Of a stretch of 64,000 nucleotides of DNA, positions 1-7,825 are shown piece after piece. The stretch spans positions 434,001 through 498,000 of the forward strand of contig NZ_CP049990.1 in assembly GCF_011388195.1 (NCBI RefSeq), read 5' to 3'. This DNA comes from Pusillimonas sp. DMV24BSW_D. Lineage in GTDB: Bacteria > Pseudomonadota > Gammaproteobacteria > Burkholderiales > Burkholderiaceae_B. Below the pieces are notes generated by a model. That model was not told the DNA's origin and searched no databases. It worked only from the letters and a program-made list of their open reading frames with translations. Position 1 is the first letter of the stretch. Every line of letters starts with the position of its first letter. Both the position numbers and the translations under genes were made by a program.

Positions 1-166
1 CAAGCCTCACTGACCTCGGCCTGAACCATTCCCTTCAAAATAGCAGTTAAAAATCGTTAAGTATCGCTATTTACGTATAAGTACGAAATCATGGTTTCAG
101 CCGTGATGCGCTGCACACGCCAATGGCAGGCTCCTTTTTTCAGGATACAAGAACAGAGATAACGCT

Positions 167-1096
167 CTACGCCTCACTCAGCAACCGGCCACACGCCTGG
201 GCCACGCGTTCCACCGTAATGCTTTGAATATCACAAGTGCCGTTATCCGGCGTAAGCGCCACCGCCCCATTGCGGTGCCAGAACCATTGCGGTTCGTGCT
301 CGTGAAAAAGTCCCACATACTTTCCCGCCACATTCTGCGCAATATGCGACGGCCCGCAATCGTTCGCCACCATTAAACGGGCGTGCAGGCACAGGCGGGC
401 AATGTCGGCCATGCTGCGGTTGCGCGCCACGTGAAAATCGGCCCGGCCCAAACCCGCAATGTAGTCCGCCTCTTGCGCTTCACCCGGCCCGGTAATGAAA
501 CAGAAAGACTGCATGCCGAACCGTGCTTTCAGGGCATCGGCCAGCGCCACATACGACCCAATATGCCAGCGCTTGTAAGCGCCCGCCCCACCACCGGGTA
601 TAAACACCACCTGGGCAAGCGGCAAGGTTGGATCGGCATTTTCAGCCAACGCCGCCATGGCACCGCGCGCCGCCGCTTCCGGACAAAACTCGCTAAGTTG
701 CCGCGCCAACTGCAAATTCGCCAGGCCCAGGTACTCATTGGGGTCTTTCTTCCAGCGGTGCGTCCATAAAAAATCGCTTACCCGGCCATTACGAAACCCC
801 GAGCGCACGCCAATACGGCGCAAAAACGTAAGCAACGCATATTGCTCGCTGGAGTAATGCAACACAAAGGAACGACTAGCCCCTTTCAGCGCCGCCAATT
901 TTTTACGCGTGCACTGGGCCTGAATGTAGGTATCCACCCAAGGCGTACTTTCGTAATGCGCCGCCACCGGGTCGGTGCCCACCACATGAAGTTGGTCGTT
1001 CGGAAAGAGCTGCCTTAGTTTGTACAGCAAAGGGTAGGTAACAAGATGACCACCCAAAAACTGCATGCTGCGAAGGAAAACAACGTTGGTGGCCAT
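167..1096 (-). CDS. Glycosyltransferase family 9 (heptosyltransferase-like)
   Basis: A 309-residue protein of the heptosyltransferase/ADP-heptose type that adds a sugar to LPS core or O-antigen on the cytoplasmic face. The GT9 hallmark ANDCGPSHIAQ is at residues 244-254, and a PGGGAGAYKRW segment near residue 170 matches the donor-binding loop at the start of the C-terminal domain. Length is slightly short of typical WaaC/WaaF (about 320-350) but no domain seems missing. It is the last gene of a leftward group with the lipoprotein and O-antigen ligase upstream (39 bp gap), which fits a role in LPS core completion. Family is secure; the sugar transferred is not determined. Confidence 0.85.
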   Translation of the reverse strand: MATNVVFLRSMQFLGGHLVTYPLLYKLRQLFPNDQLHVVGTDPVAAHYESTPWVDTYIQAQCTRKKLAALKGASRSFVLHYSSEQYALLTFLRRIGVRSGFRNGRVSDFLWTHRWKKDPNEYLGLANLQLARQLSEFCPEAAARGAMAALAENADPTLPLAQVVFIPGGGAGAYKRWHIGSYVALADALKARFGMQSFCFITGPGEAQEADYIAGLGRADFHVARNRSMADIARLCLHARLMVANDCGPSHIAQNVAGKYVGLFHEHEPQWFWHRNGAVALTPDNGTCDIQSITVERVAQACGRLLSEA

Positions 1097-1135
1097 AAAG
1101 AAGAAAGGTAAAGTTCGCGCCGGGCGATATTATAG

Positions 1136-1609
1136 TTATTGTTCCGAATCCGGCCAAAACTCCATGTAGTTGCAACGCAACTGCGCCTGTTCGCCGTAGC
1201 GCAGGTCGTACGCAAGCAGTTGGCCCTCTACGGTTCTTAGCACACCGGTAATAACCGGCGCCCGTGCATTTTTAACACCCTCCTCCGTGCCTGCCATCCC
1301 CGTGCGGCCTTCTTCCAAGCGTCCGCAAAAACCCACAACCGGCTTACTAACGGCTTCAACCCGCACGTTCGAAACCACCTGATCATTCGACAGCAACGGA
1401 TTCGTGCGCACCGCGCGTTGAATAGCCTCCAATTCGGCAGAAGTAGCATTGCGTTTGGGGTTGGCGCGCACTTCGCCCGCCGTGCCATTAGGCAGAATGT
1501 CGCCTTCAGCAATCGGCTGGGTGTAAGACTCTACTGGCCAATGACAACCACCCAAAACAAAAACAACGGCTATAAATAACCATCGCATTCTATGCTTCCA
1601 TATCCTCAT
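1136..1609 (-). CDS. Small predicted lipoprotein, function unknown
   Basis: A 157-residue protein with a short positively charged start, a hydrophobic stretch and a lipobox VLGGC, so Cys22 would be the lipidated residue after signal peptidase II cleavage. The rest is soluble and contains further cysteines. A second Met at residue 8 (start 1588) still leaves a complete lipoprotein signal and may be the real start. I do not recognise the family. It lies between a GT9 transferase and the O-antigen ligase on the same strand, so it may be co-expressed with LPS assembly genes, but nothing in the sequence shows a role. Confidence 0.65.
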   Translation of the reverse strand: MRIWKHRMRWLFIAVVFVLGGCHWPVESYTQPIAEGDILPNGTAGEVRANPKRNATSAELEAIQRAVRTNPLLSNDQVVSNVRVEAVSKPVVGFCGRLEEGRTGMAGTEEGVKNARAPVITGVLRTVEGQLLAYDLRYGEQAQLRCNYMEFWPDSEQ

Positions 1610-1668
1610 AATATTCGGACCTCAACAGAAACTTAAAAACACAATAATGGTCTTTTAGCCACAACGCT

Positions 1669-2955
1669 TCAAGTCCGATCCGGCGTTTCACTCTGACGTT
1701 CATCAGATAGCACCATAAACAAAGCTACTAACACCACATAAAAACCCATGGTGTTCATACGCCGAAACATCAACTCAGTAAGCCCGAACAAAGCAAACCC
1801 TAAACAAGTCGCAAGCCCCATAGCCGCCGCAGCTCGGGACTGCATTGAAAGATCACGCTGCAGAAGCCGTGGAACAAAATAAAAACAAGGAGCGAAGTAA
1901 ATAAGCAAGATACCCAACAACCCTGGCACTCCGAACGCGGCAAAAAACATAAGCCCATCACTATGCGGTTCGCCAAACCCTGCATTCACGACTTGCTCAG
2001 AAACCAACCCTTTAGGAACAGCAACGTCTTGCATGTACGAATGGAAACGCCCGCCATCTCCCAAACCAACCCACGGGTGAGTCGAGCCAGCATCTATTGC
2101 CGAACGCCACAGTTGAACCCTTACACACATAGAAGTGAATGCCGTCTTTGAGTCGTCCTGACAAGTTTTAAGCTCTTCAACCCCCTGAACCAGTCGATGA
2201 CGCAACGCCTCACTACTTCCTACTGCACCAACAAGTAGCACACAGCATAGCGCAAGCAAACCTAAGAATCTTTTAGGCTTTTCCAAGCCCACGAAAAGAA
2301 TCAAGCCTAATAAAATAAACAATGGCAAACCCAACAAGCCAGTGCGAGTTTGCGCCAGTACAAAAGTGCTAAACGTTACAATAGCCACAGCAATTTTTAA
2401 ACCCTGCTCCACAGGATATTTTTTCGTTAACCGCCACTTCAACGAGTAAATAGATATCGCCCCCAGCAAGAGCATAACACTAGAGTATGTTGTCAGAATG
2501 ATTCCAGGAGTAAGGGGTCTTGGATTCACTTTGAGTATGAGCCATACCAAAATAAAAGAAGATATTATCCCCGCAGCGTACACCCCCCAAAAGCCATGTT
2601 TTAAAGACGATGTTCGAATAAGCGGCAGTGCCAACAACAGAACCCACAACCCAAAAAATAAACGTATAGCGCCCTCACTATTCGCCCCTGCCCACTTGCC
2701 ATAAACAATGGACGACCAAACCACAGATAAAAACAGCACGGCATAACTTACAAGAAGCCATCGGTAACGCAACGTCTGTTCCCTAAAACCCGAAAACCCA
2801 TTTCGCACCATGAGTATTAAGCACATTAAAATCAAGCCATAAAAGACAGCGCTTGGCGCCGAATGACTGGTTAATAGGGCCACTGGCAATGCCGCCATCA
2901 ATGCAACTACACCATAACTCAACATAGGCTTTAAATTCTTTTCAACAATATCCAT
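1669..2955 (-). CDS. waaL: O-antigen ligase (WaaL/Wzy_C superfamily)
   Basis: A multi-pass inner-membrane protein (about 428 residues, roughly ten to twelve hydrophobic segments) predicted to move undecaprenyl-linked O-antigen onto lipid A-core in the periplasm. It has the family features: an arginine-bearing QTRTGLL segment, a long periplasmic loop with HPWVGLGDG, and PHSDGLMFFAAFGVPG carrying the conserved His. A GTG start at 2976 would add seven residues; the ATG at 2955 is chosen because it directly precedes the first hydrophobic region. Neither start has a strong ribosome binding site. It is transcribed away from the wbpM-like gene, so both share a very short divergent promoter region. 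Ligase rather than polymerase is favoured by position next to core genes, but the two cannot be separated by sequence alone. Confidence 0.8.
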   Translation of the reverse strand: MDIVEKNLKPMLSYGVVALMAALPVALLTSHSAPSAVFYGLILMCLILMVRNGFSGFREQTLRYRWLLVSYAVLFLSVVWSSIVYGKWAGANSEGAIRLFFGLWVLLLALPLIRTSSLKHGFWGVYAAGIISSFILVWLILKVNPRPLTPGIILTTYSSVMLLLGAISIYSLKWRLTKKYPVEQGLKIAVAIVTFSTFVLAQTRTGLLGLPLFILLGLILFVGLEKPKRFLGLLALCCVLLVGAVGSSEALRHRLVQGVEELKTCQDDSKTAFTSMCVRVQLWRSAIDAGSTHPWVGLGDGGRFHSYMQDVAVPKGLVSEQVVNAGFGEPHSDGLMFFAAFGVPGLLGILLIYFAPCFYFVPRLLQRDLSMQSRAAAAMGLATCLGFALFGLTELMFRRMNTMGFYVVLVALFMVLSDERQSETPDRT

Positions 2956-2991
2956 AGAGCTTGTTCGGCCCGTCACCCGACATTTGCCGTT

Positions 2992-4911
2992 GTGAACCCT
3001 TATAATTTGCTTCCATCAGCCCATAAATTTAACCTAAATCACATGCAATTACGCCTTATTCTTGTATTTTTATTCGACCTAATTTGCGTCGTATTAGCGT
3101 GGGCAGGTGCTTTTTTCCTTAGGTTTAACTTCGAGTGGCCTACTGGTTACGAAACCAGTTTGGCTTGGGGGTTAGTACCTTTACTAATCACGCAGGTTGT
3201 AGCATCGCGCTGGGCAGGCCTTTACCGCGGCATGTGGATGTTTGCAAGCATTCCGGACTTACGTCGCGTAATCAAGGTGGTTTTACTATCCTTTTTAATT
3301 GTTTTAGCGTTAGCCTCTTTTGCAGGCAACCTCCTTCCCATTCCTCGCTCCGTCATTATTCTTTACCCTATTTTGCTAATACTTTTCATGGGTGGCGGCC
3401 GTGTGACTTGGCGCATGCTTAAAGAACAGTACCTTTATCAGGACAAAAAAGGACAAGGAAAGCCGCTAGTGGTAGTAGGCGCTGGTACTGCCGGCGCAAT
3501 GCTTGTTCGAGAGCTGGAACGCAGTCCAGAATGGAACGTAGTTGCCCTGGTTGATGATGACAGGAAAAAATGGGGGCTGGAGCTTTCCGGGCGCAGAGTA
3601 GAGGGAGGGATACAAAGCCTGCCCGACGTGTTGGCTCGCTGGCAGGCCAAACATGTCATTTTGGCTATTCCTTCTGCCTCAACTAAAGCGCTACAACGTG
3701 CAACCAGCATCACAACACAACACGGTGCCTCGATTTTTACGGTTCCCGGACTGAACGAGCTTATGAGTGGGCGGGTGTCCATTAATGCCATACGCCCCGT
3801 TAAGATTGAAGATCTCCTAGGCCGCGAGACTGTAAAAATAGATAATGAAAATGTTGCACAACTACTTTCAGGCAAATGTTTACTTGTAACAGGCGCTGGC
3901 GGATCAATAGGGGGAGAACTTTGTCGACAATTGGCACGCTTCAAGCCGACAACCATCATTCTTTTTGAGCAAAGCGAATATGCCCTGTATCAGATTGAGC
4001 AATGGTTCAGAAATGAACACCCAAACTTGCACATTGTTCCATTGGCAGGCGATGTAAAAGACTGGTCGCGCGTGGCGCAGGTGTTCAATAACTGGAAACC
4101 ACAAGTCGTCTTCCACGCCGCAGCCTATAAACATGTGCCACTTATGGAAGTAGATAACGCTTGGGAGGCTTTACGTAACAACGCAGCGGGAACACTTACT
4201 GTTGCGCAATGCGCTCAGAACTACAATACTGAAAAATTTATTCTTATTTCCACCGACAAAGCAGTAAACCCAACCAATGTTATGGGGGCAACTAAACGTC
4301 TAGCTGAAATAATCTGCGAATCTCTTTACAGACAGAACCCATCCACCCGCTTCGAAATCGTGCGATTTGGAAACGTACTTGGCAGCACAGGAAGCGTTAT
4401 TCCAAAATTCGAAGCTCAAATTCGCAAGGGGGGGCCTTTAACCGTAACTCATCCCGATATAACCCGCTATTTCATGTCAATTCCGGAGGCGGCCCAATTG
4501 GTACTGCAGGCGGCTGCCATGGGGCAAGGTGGGGAAATATTTGTTCTGGATATGGGGGAGCCCGTAAAAATTGTGGACCTCGCAAAGAATATGATAAGAC
4601 TTTCCGGGTTTGATGAAAGCGAGATTTCCATAACATATAGTGGCCTTCGACCGGGGGAAAAATTATACGAAGAGCTACTTACCGCTACCGAAACAACCCT
4701 AGAAACACCTCATGAACAACTCCGCATAATGAAAGCTCGCACAACAAACGAGCAAATATTCCAGCAGATAGTTAATTTGATTACCAGTAACATACCTCAG
4801 GCTGATAACGACGTGAGGACCCATCTAAAAAAGTGGATACCAGAATACGTTCCCTATAAACAACCCGAAGAAGCGTCGGATGCAAAACACAATCGAACCG
4901 ATAAGCGATAG
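2992..4911 (+). CDS. UDP-N-acetylglucosamine 4,6-dehydratase, WbpM/PglF-like
   Basis: A 639-residue membrane-anchored nucleotide-sugar dehydratase. Four N-terminal hydrophobic helices (about residues 18-125) precede a first Rossmann domain with GAGTAG near residue 160 and a second, catalytic one with GAGGSIGG near residue 300. The active-site segment STDKAVNPTNVMGATKR near residue 420 has Met where short-chain dehydrogenases have Tyr, as known for the WbpM subgroup. It would convert UDP-GlcNAc to the 4-keto-6-deoxy sugar, feeding the pglE- and pglD-like genes downstream. The start given is GTG; an ATG at 3043 is an alternative, supported by a TATAAT at 3001-3006 that would put the transcript start after the GTG. 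The gap to pglC-like is only 2 bp. Confidence 0.9.
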   Translation: MNPYNLLPSAHKFNLNHMQLRLILVFLFDLICVVLAWAGAFFLRFNFEWPTGYETSLAWGLVPLLITQVVASRWAGLYRGMWMFASIPDLRRVIKVVLLSFLIVLALASFAGNLLPIPRSVIILYPILLILFMGGGRVTWRMLKEQYLYQDKKGQGKPLVVVGAGTAGAMLVRELERSPEWNVVALVDDDRKKWGLELSGRRVEGGIQSLPDVLARWQAKHVILAIPSASTKALQRATSITTQHGASIFTVPGLNELMSGRVSINAIRPVKIEDLLGRETVKIDNENVAQLLSGKCLLVTGAGGSIGGELCRQLARFKPTTIILFEQSEYALYQIEQWFRNEHPNLHIVPLAGDVKDWSRVAQVFNNWKPQVVFHAAAYKHVPLMEVDNAWEALRNNAAGTLTVAQCAQNYNTEKFILISTDKAVNPTNVMGATKRLAEIICESLYRQNPSTRFEIVRFGNVLGSTGSVIPKFEAQIRKGGPLTVTHPDITRYFMSIPEAAQLVLQAAAMGQGGEIFVLDMGEPVKIVDLAKNMIRLSGFDESEISITYSGLRPGEKLYEELLTATETTLETPHEQLRIMKARTTNEQIFQQIVNLITSNIPQADNDVRTHLKKWIPEYVPYKQPEEASDAKHNRTDKR

Positions 4912-4913
4912 CG

Positions 4914-5507
4914 ATGAAACGCCTATTTGACATTTTAATTGCCAGTGCTGCTTTGCTACTGATCTCGCCTGTTTTTATTTTAATTTTTGTCATGGTTCGC
5001 ATTAAGCTGGGAGCACCAGCGTTGTTTACACAGACACGCCCTGGGTTAAACGGAAAACCGTTTAAATTAATCAAGTTTCGCACCATGCTTAGCGCAGTCG
5101 ACAACGACGGCGTCCCATTGCCTGACGAAAAGCGACTAACGCCATTTGGCAAAAAGCTAAGAGCCTCTAGCTTAGATGAGTTGCCAGAGCTATGGAATGT
5201 AGTAAGAGGAGAAATGAGCTTGGTTGGCCCCAGACCTTTGCTGATGGAGTATTTGCCCCTGTATTCGGCTACGCAGTATCGACGCCATTATGTCCGGCCA
5301 GGCATAACAGGTTGGGCACAAGTTAACGGGCGCAATGCCATTACTTGGGAAGAAAAGTTTGCGCTAGATGTTTGGTATGTTGATAATGCGAACCTTGCTC
5401 TGGATATAAAAATTCTTTTCATGACCATTTATAAAATTTTTAGGCGAGAAGGAATTAACCAAAGCAACCATGTCACCAGCGAAAAATTCCAAGGTAACAA
5501 GGAATAA
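4914..5507 (+). CDS. Polyprenyl-phosphate sugar-1-phosphate transferase, PglC-like
   Basis: A 197-residue small phosphoglycosyl transferase that starts glycan assembly by moving a sugar phosphate onto undecaprenyl phosphate. One N-terminal re-entrant hydrophobic helix is followed by the catalytic Asp-Glu pair in SSLDELPEL (about residue 87) and the GPRPL motif near residue 105, then RPGITGWAQVNGRN. Its length matches the minimal PglC/WecP type rather than the long WbaP type. It lies between the dehydratase and the pglD/pglE homologues in one operon, which argues that its substrate is the bacillosamine-type UDP-sugar made by its neighbours. The substrate assignment is inference. Confidence 0.88.
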   Translation: MKRLFDILIASAALLLISPVFILIFVMVRIKLGAPALFTQTRPGLNGKPFKLIKFRTMLSAVDNDGVPLPDEKRLTPFGKKLRASSLDELPELWNVVRGEMSLVGPRPLLMEYLPLYSATQYRRHYVRPGITGWAQVNGRNAITWEEKFALDVWYVDNANLALDIKILFMTIYKIFRREGINQSNHVTSEKFQGNKE

Positions 5508-5537
5508 ATAAACGAGAATTAGTAGGAGTCATAGGGT

Positions 5538-6161
5538 TTGAATAGACTTTTTGTACTTGGGGCGGGCGGGCATGGCAAAGTTGCGGCTGAGTGCGCTGCG
5601 CTAAGCAACACCTACGATAAAATTATTTTCTTTGATGACCGATGGCCTAAAATTGACAGAATTGGCGAATGGCCTGTTCTAGGAACTTGCGATTCAATCT
5701 ACAAAATAGTCACACCTCAAGACCAAATCTTTGTTGCCATTGGAAACGCCAAAATTCGTATATCGCTTCTCGAAAAGACGACAAAACAAGGCCTAAGTAT
5801 CGCCACCTTAGTGCACCCTTCTGCTGTTACAAGCCCACGCAGCAAAATCGGATCGGGTTCGCTAGTATGCGCAGGCGCAATTATTTGCACTGATACGCGC
5901 ATCGACACAGGGTGCATTGTAAATACGGGCGCCACTATCGATCACGACTGCACCTTAGAAAAAGGTGTGCACGTGTGCCCCGGGGCCCACGTTGCGGGGA
6001 ATGTGTACATAGGAAGCTGCTCGTGGATCGGCCTTGGTTCCTGCATAGTTCAAGGCATCATAGTAGGGGCAAATGCAACAGTCGGGGCAGGAGCCACCGT
6101 AATACGCAACGTGCCTTCTTCTTGCACGGTAGTGGGAACGCCTGCCAAAAAATTAAATTGA
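5538..6161 (+). CDS. UDP-4-amino-sugar N-acetyltransferase, PglD/NeuD-like
   Basis: A 207-residue left-handed beta-helix acyltransferase. The N-terminal sugar-binding part starts LFVLGAGGHGKVAAE, typical of the PglD/NeuD family. Hexapeptide repeats run from about residue 95 to 195, with the probable catalytic His in ATIDHDCTLEKG. It would acetylate the 4-amino group of the UDP-amino sugar produced by the neighbouring aminotransferase. The start is TTG at 5538, supported by AGGAG at 5524-5528; no in-frame ATG gives the glycine-rich N-terminus. Same operon as the dehydratase and PglC-like genes. Confidence 0.87.
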   Translation: MNRLFVLGAGGHGKVAAECAALSNTYDKIIFFDDRWPKIDRIGEWPVLGTCDSIYKIVTPQDQIFVAIGNAKIRISLLEKTTKQGLSIATLVHPSAVTSPRSKIGSGSLVCAGAIICTDTRIDTGCIVNTGATIDHDCTLEKGVHVCPGAHVAGNVYIGSCSWIGLGSCIVQGIIVGANATVGAGATVIRNVPSSCTVVGTPAKKLN

Positions 6162-6176
6162 TATCGAGTTTCACAC

Positions 6177-7385
6177 ATGCTAAATACAAACTTTTCGCCT
6201 TGGCCTAGCTTTACCCATGAAGAAGCTGAGGCAATCAAGAACGTTTTACTTTCAAACAAAGTTAATTATTGGACAGGCAATGAGTGCAAGTTATTCGAAA
6301 AGGAGTTTGCAGAATGGTGTGGCACTCGGCACGCGATTGCGCTCGCGAACGGGACAGTCGCGCTAGACCTAGCACTCAAGGCTTTAAAGATCGGGCCAAA
6401 TGATGAAGTAATTGTCACCCCTCGAACCTTTATAGCGTCTGCCTCATGCATTGTTAATGCTGGTGCCAGGCCCGTTTTCGCAGATGTGGACCCGAACACT
6501 CAAAACATTACTGCTCAATCTATTCAAAAGGTTTTGACGCCGCGTACAAAAGCGATTATCTGCGTTCATCTTGCTGGTTACCCATGCGATATGGATCCTA
6601 TTATGGATTTAGCAAACAATCGTGGGATTTACGTTATTGAAGATTGTGCCCAGGCTCATGGCGCAAGATACAAAGATAGGCCTGTCGGGTCAATTGGACA
6701 TGTTGCGGCTTGGTCTTTCTGCCAGGATAAAATCATGACCACTGGCGGAGAGGGTGGGATGTTAACAACTGATGAGACAGAGCTATGGAAAACGGCCTGG
6801 GCATTCAAAGACCATGGAAAATCGTGGGACGCCGTTCATAACCGCCAGCACCCACCAGGGTTCAGATGGTTACACGACGATTTCGGAACCAATTGGCGCA
6901 TGACGGAAATTCAGGCAACTATTGGGAGAATTCAACTTCAACGGATGCCCGAATGGACCAAAAAGAGAAACGACAACGCAACAAAACTTATTTCGGTACT
7001 TACCCCTTTTTGCGGTACCAAAGGCTTAGTGCGGCTACCGGCAACGCCAGAGGCCGAAACAGTTCATGCCTACTATAAGTTTTACTTTTTTGTAAGGCCT
7101 GAAAATTTTTGTACGGGCTGGGATAGAGACAGGCTGGTTTCAGAAATCGCTGCGGCAGGAGTTCCATGCTACCAAGGCTCATGCTCAGAAATTTACCTTG
7201 AGAAAGCGTTTGAAAAAAATAAAATTCAGCCTACGCACAGACTACCTAACGCCAAAATGCTTGGTGAAACTAGCTTGATGCTTTTGGTTCACCCCACGCT
7301 TTCTGAGGAAGAAATTAACTTGAGCTGCGAAATACTAAAGGAAAGAATCCAAGTAGCAAGTGTTACACCAAACTCAAAAAAGTAA
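6177..7385 (+). CDS. DegT/DnrJ/EryC1 sugar aminotransferase, PglE-like
   Basis: A 402-residue PLP-dependent aminotransferase that would aminate the 4-keto sugar from the WbpM-like enzyme. The PLP lysine is in DKIMTTGGEGG (about residue 185) and the cofactor-binding EDCAQAHGA precedes it. N- and C-terminal sugar-binding parts are complete. With the genes before it the set is dehydratase, phosphoglycosyl transferase, acetyltransferase and aminotransferase, the known gene set for di-N-acetylbacillosamine. The last residues overlap the end of an IS66 fragment on the other strand (7374-7385), so the natural C-terminus may have been altered by a few residues. The last gene in the rightward operon. 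Confidence 0.88.
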   Translation: MLNTNFSPWPSFTHEEAEAIKNVLLSNKVNYWTGNECKLFEKEFAEWCGTRHAIALANGTVALDLALKALKIGPNDEVIVTPRTFIASASCIVNAGARPVFADVDPNTQNITAQSIQKVLTPRTKAIICVHLAGYPCDMDPIMDLANNRGIYVIEDCAQAHGARYKDRPVGSIGHVAAWSFCQDKIMTTGGEGGMLTTDETELWKTAWAFKDHGKSWDAVHNRQHPPGFRWLHDDFGTNWRMTEIQATIGRIQLQRMPEWTKKRNDNATKLISVLTPFCGTKGLVRLPATPEAETVHAYYKFYFFVRPENFCTGWDRDRLVSEIAAAGVPCYQGSCSEIYLEKAFEKNKIQPTHRLPNAKMLGETSLMLLVHPTLSEEEINLSCEILKERIQVASVTPNSKK

Positions 7386-7710
7386 TACCGCACCACTGAT
7401 CGGCCAGGCGAGACTGACTTTGGTTGAGCCCTGCATCACTTCCAGACGAATGCAGGCCTGACCGGGATCAGGACTTGCCGTGGTCGTGGCAACAGGAATC
7501 GCGATGAATGACGAGGCAGGTGGTGTTCGCACTGCCAGTGGTGCTGGCTTGACCGAGGCTCGGTCGTCCGTCAAAGTATGGCGTCCATAACGTTCATGCT
7601 CACTGACCCAGCGATGCAGCACATTGGGATTCATACCGCGCTCCACCGCAAGCGAGGCCAATGAAACATTGGGCTGCAAACATTGCGCCACCATCTCGGC
7701 TTTGAACTGG
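7374..7710 (-). pseudogene. IS66 TnpA (OrfA) fragment
   Basis: The reading frame contains FKAEMVAQCLQP, RGMNPNVLHRWV and a late IRLEVMQGSTKVSLAWP segment, all characteristic of the small IS66 TnpA protein with its N-terminal helix-turn-helix. The normal N-terminus is replaced (the frame reads in from GGLPPQ before FKAE) and the C-terminus runs off into unrelated residues after SLAWPISGA. It is closely similar to the TnpA at 14947 but not identical. It is a dead fragment. Its end overlaps the 3' end of the aminotransferase gene on the other strand. Confidence 0.75.
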
Positions 7711-7825
7711 GGTGGTAATCCCCCCCAGAAAAGGAATGACCTGACCGGAATTTTCCTACCAGTAGGAACTAGAAACTCCGGGGCGCTTCAGACCGTTCGT
7801 CAATGTGTGTTTACCGGATGCTTAC
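7386..7825 (-). mobile_element. IS66-family remnant, left end plus tnpA
   Basis: Read on the minus strand, this piece begins at 7825 with a GTAAGCATCCGG terminus that recurs at 28465 and, in diverged form, at 14862. It continues into an IS66-type tnpA fragment. Everything beyond tnpA (tnpB, tnpC, right end) is absent. It fills the whole gap between the pglE-like gene and the convergent Wzy-like gene and supplies the final codons of the latter. Which group of IS66 it comes from cannot be told. Confidence 0.75.

Noticed and set aside
1-166. A gene or terminator at the left edge
   Set aside because: No convincing coding frame, hairpin with T run or RNA gene was seen in these 166 bases.
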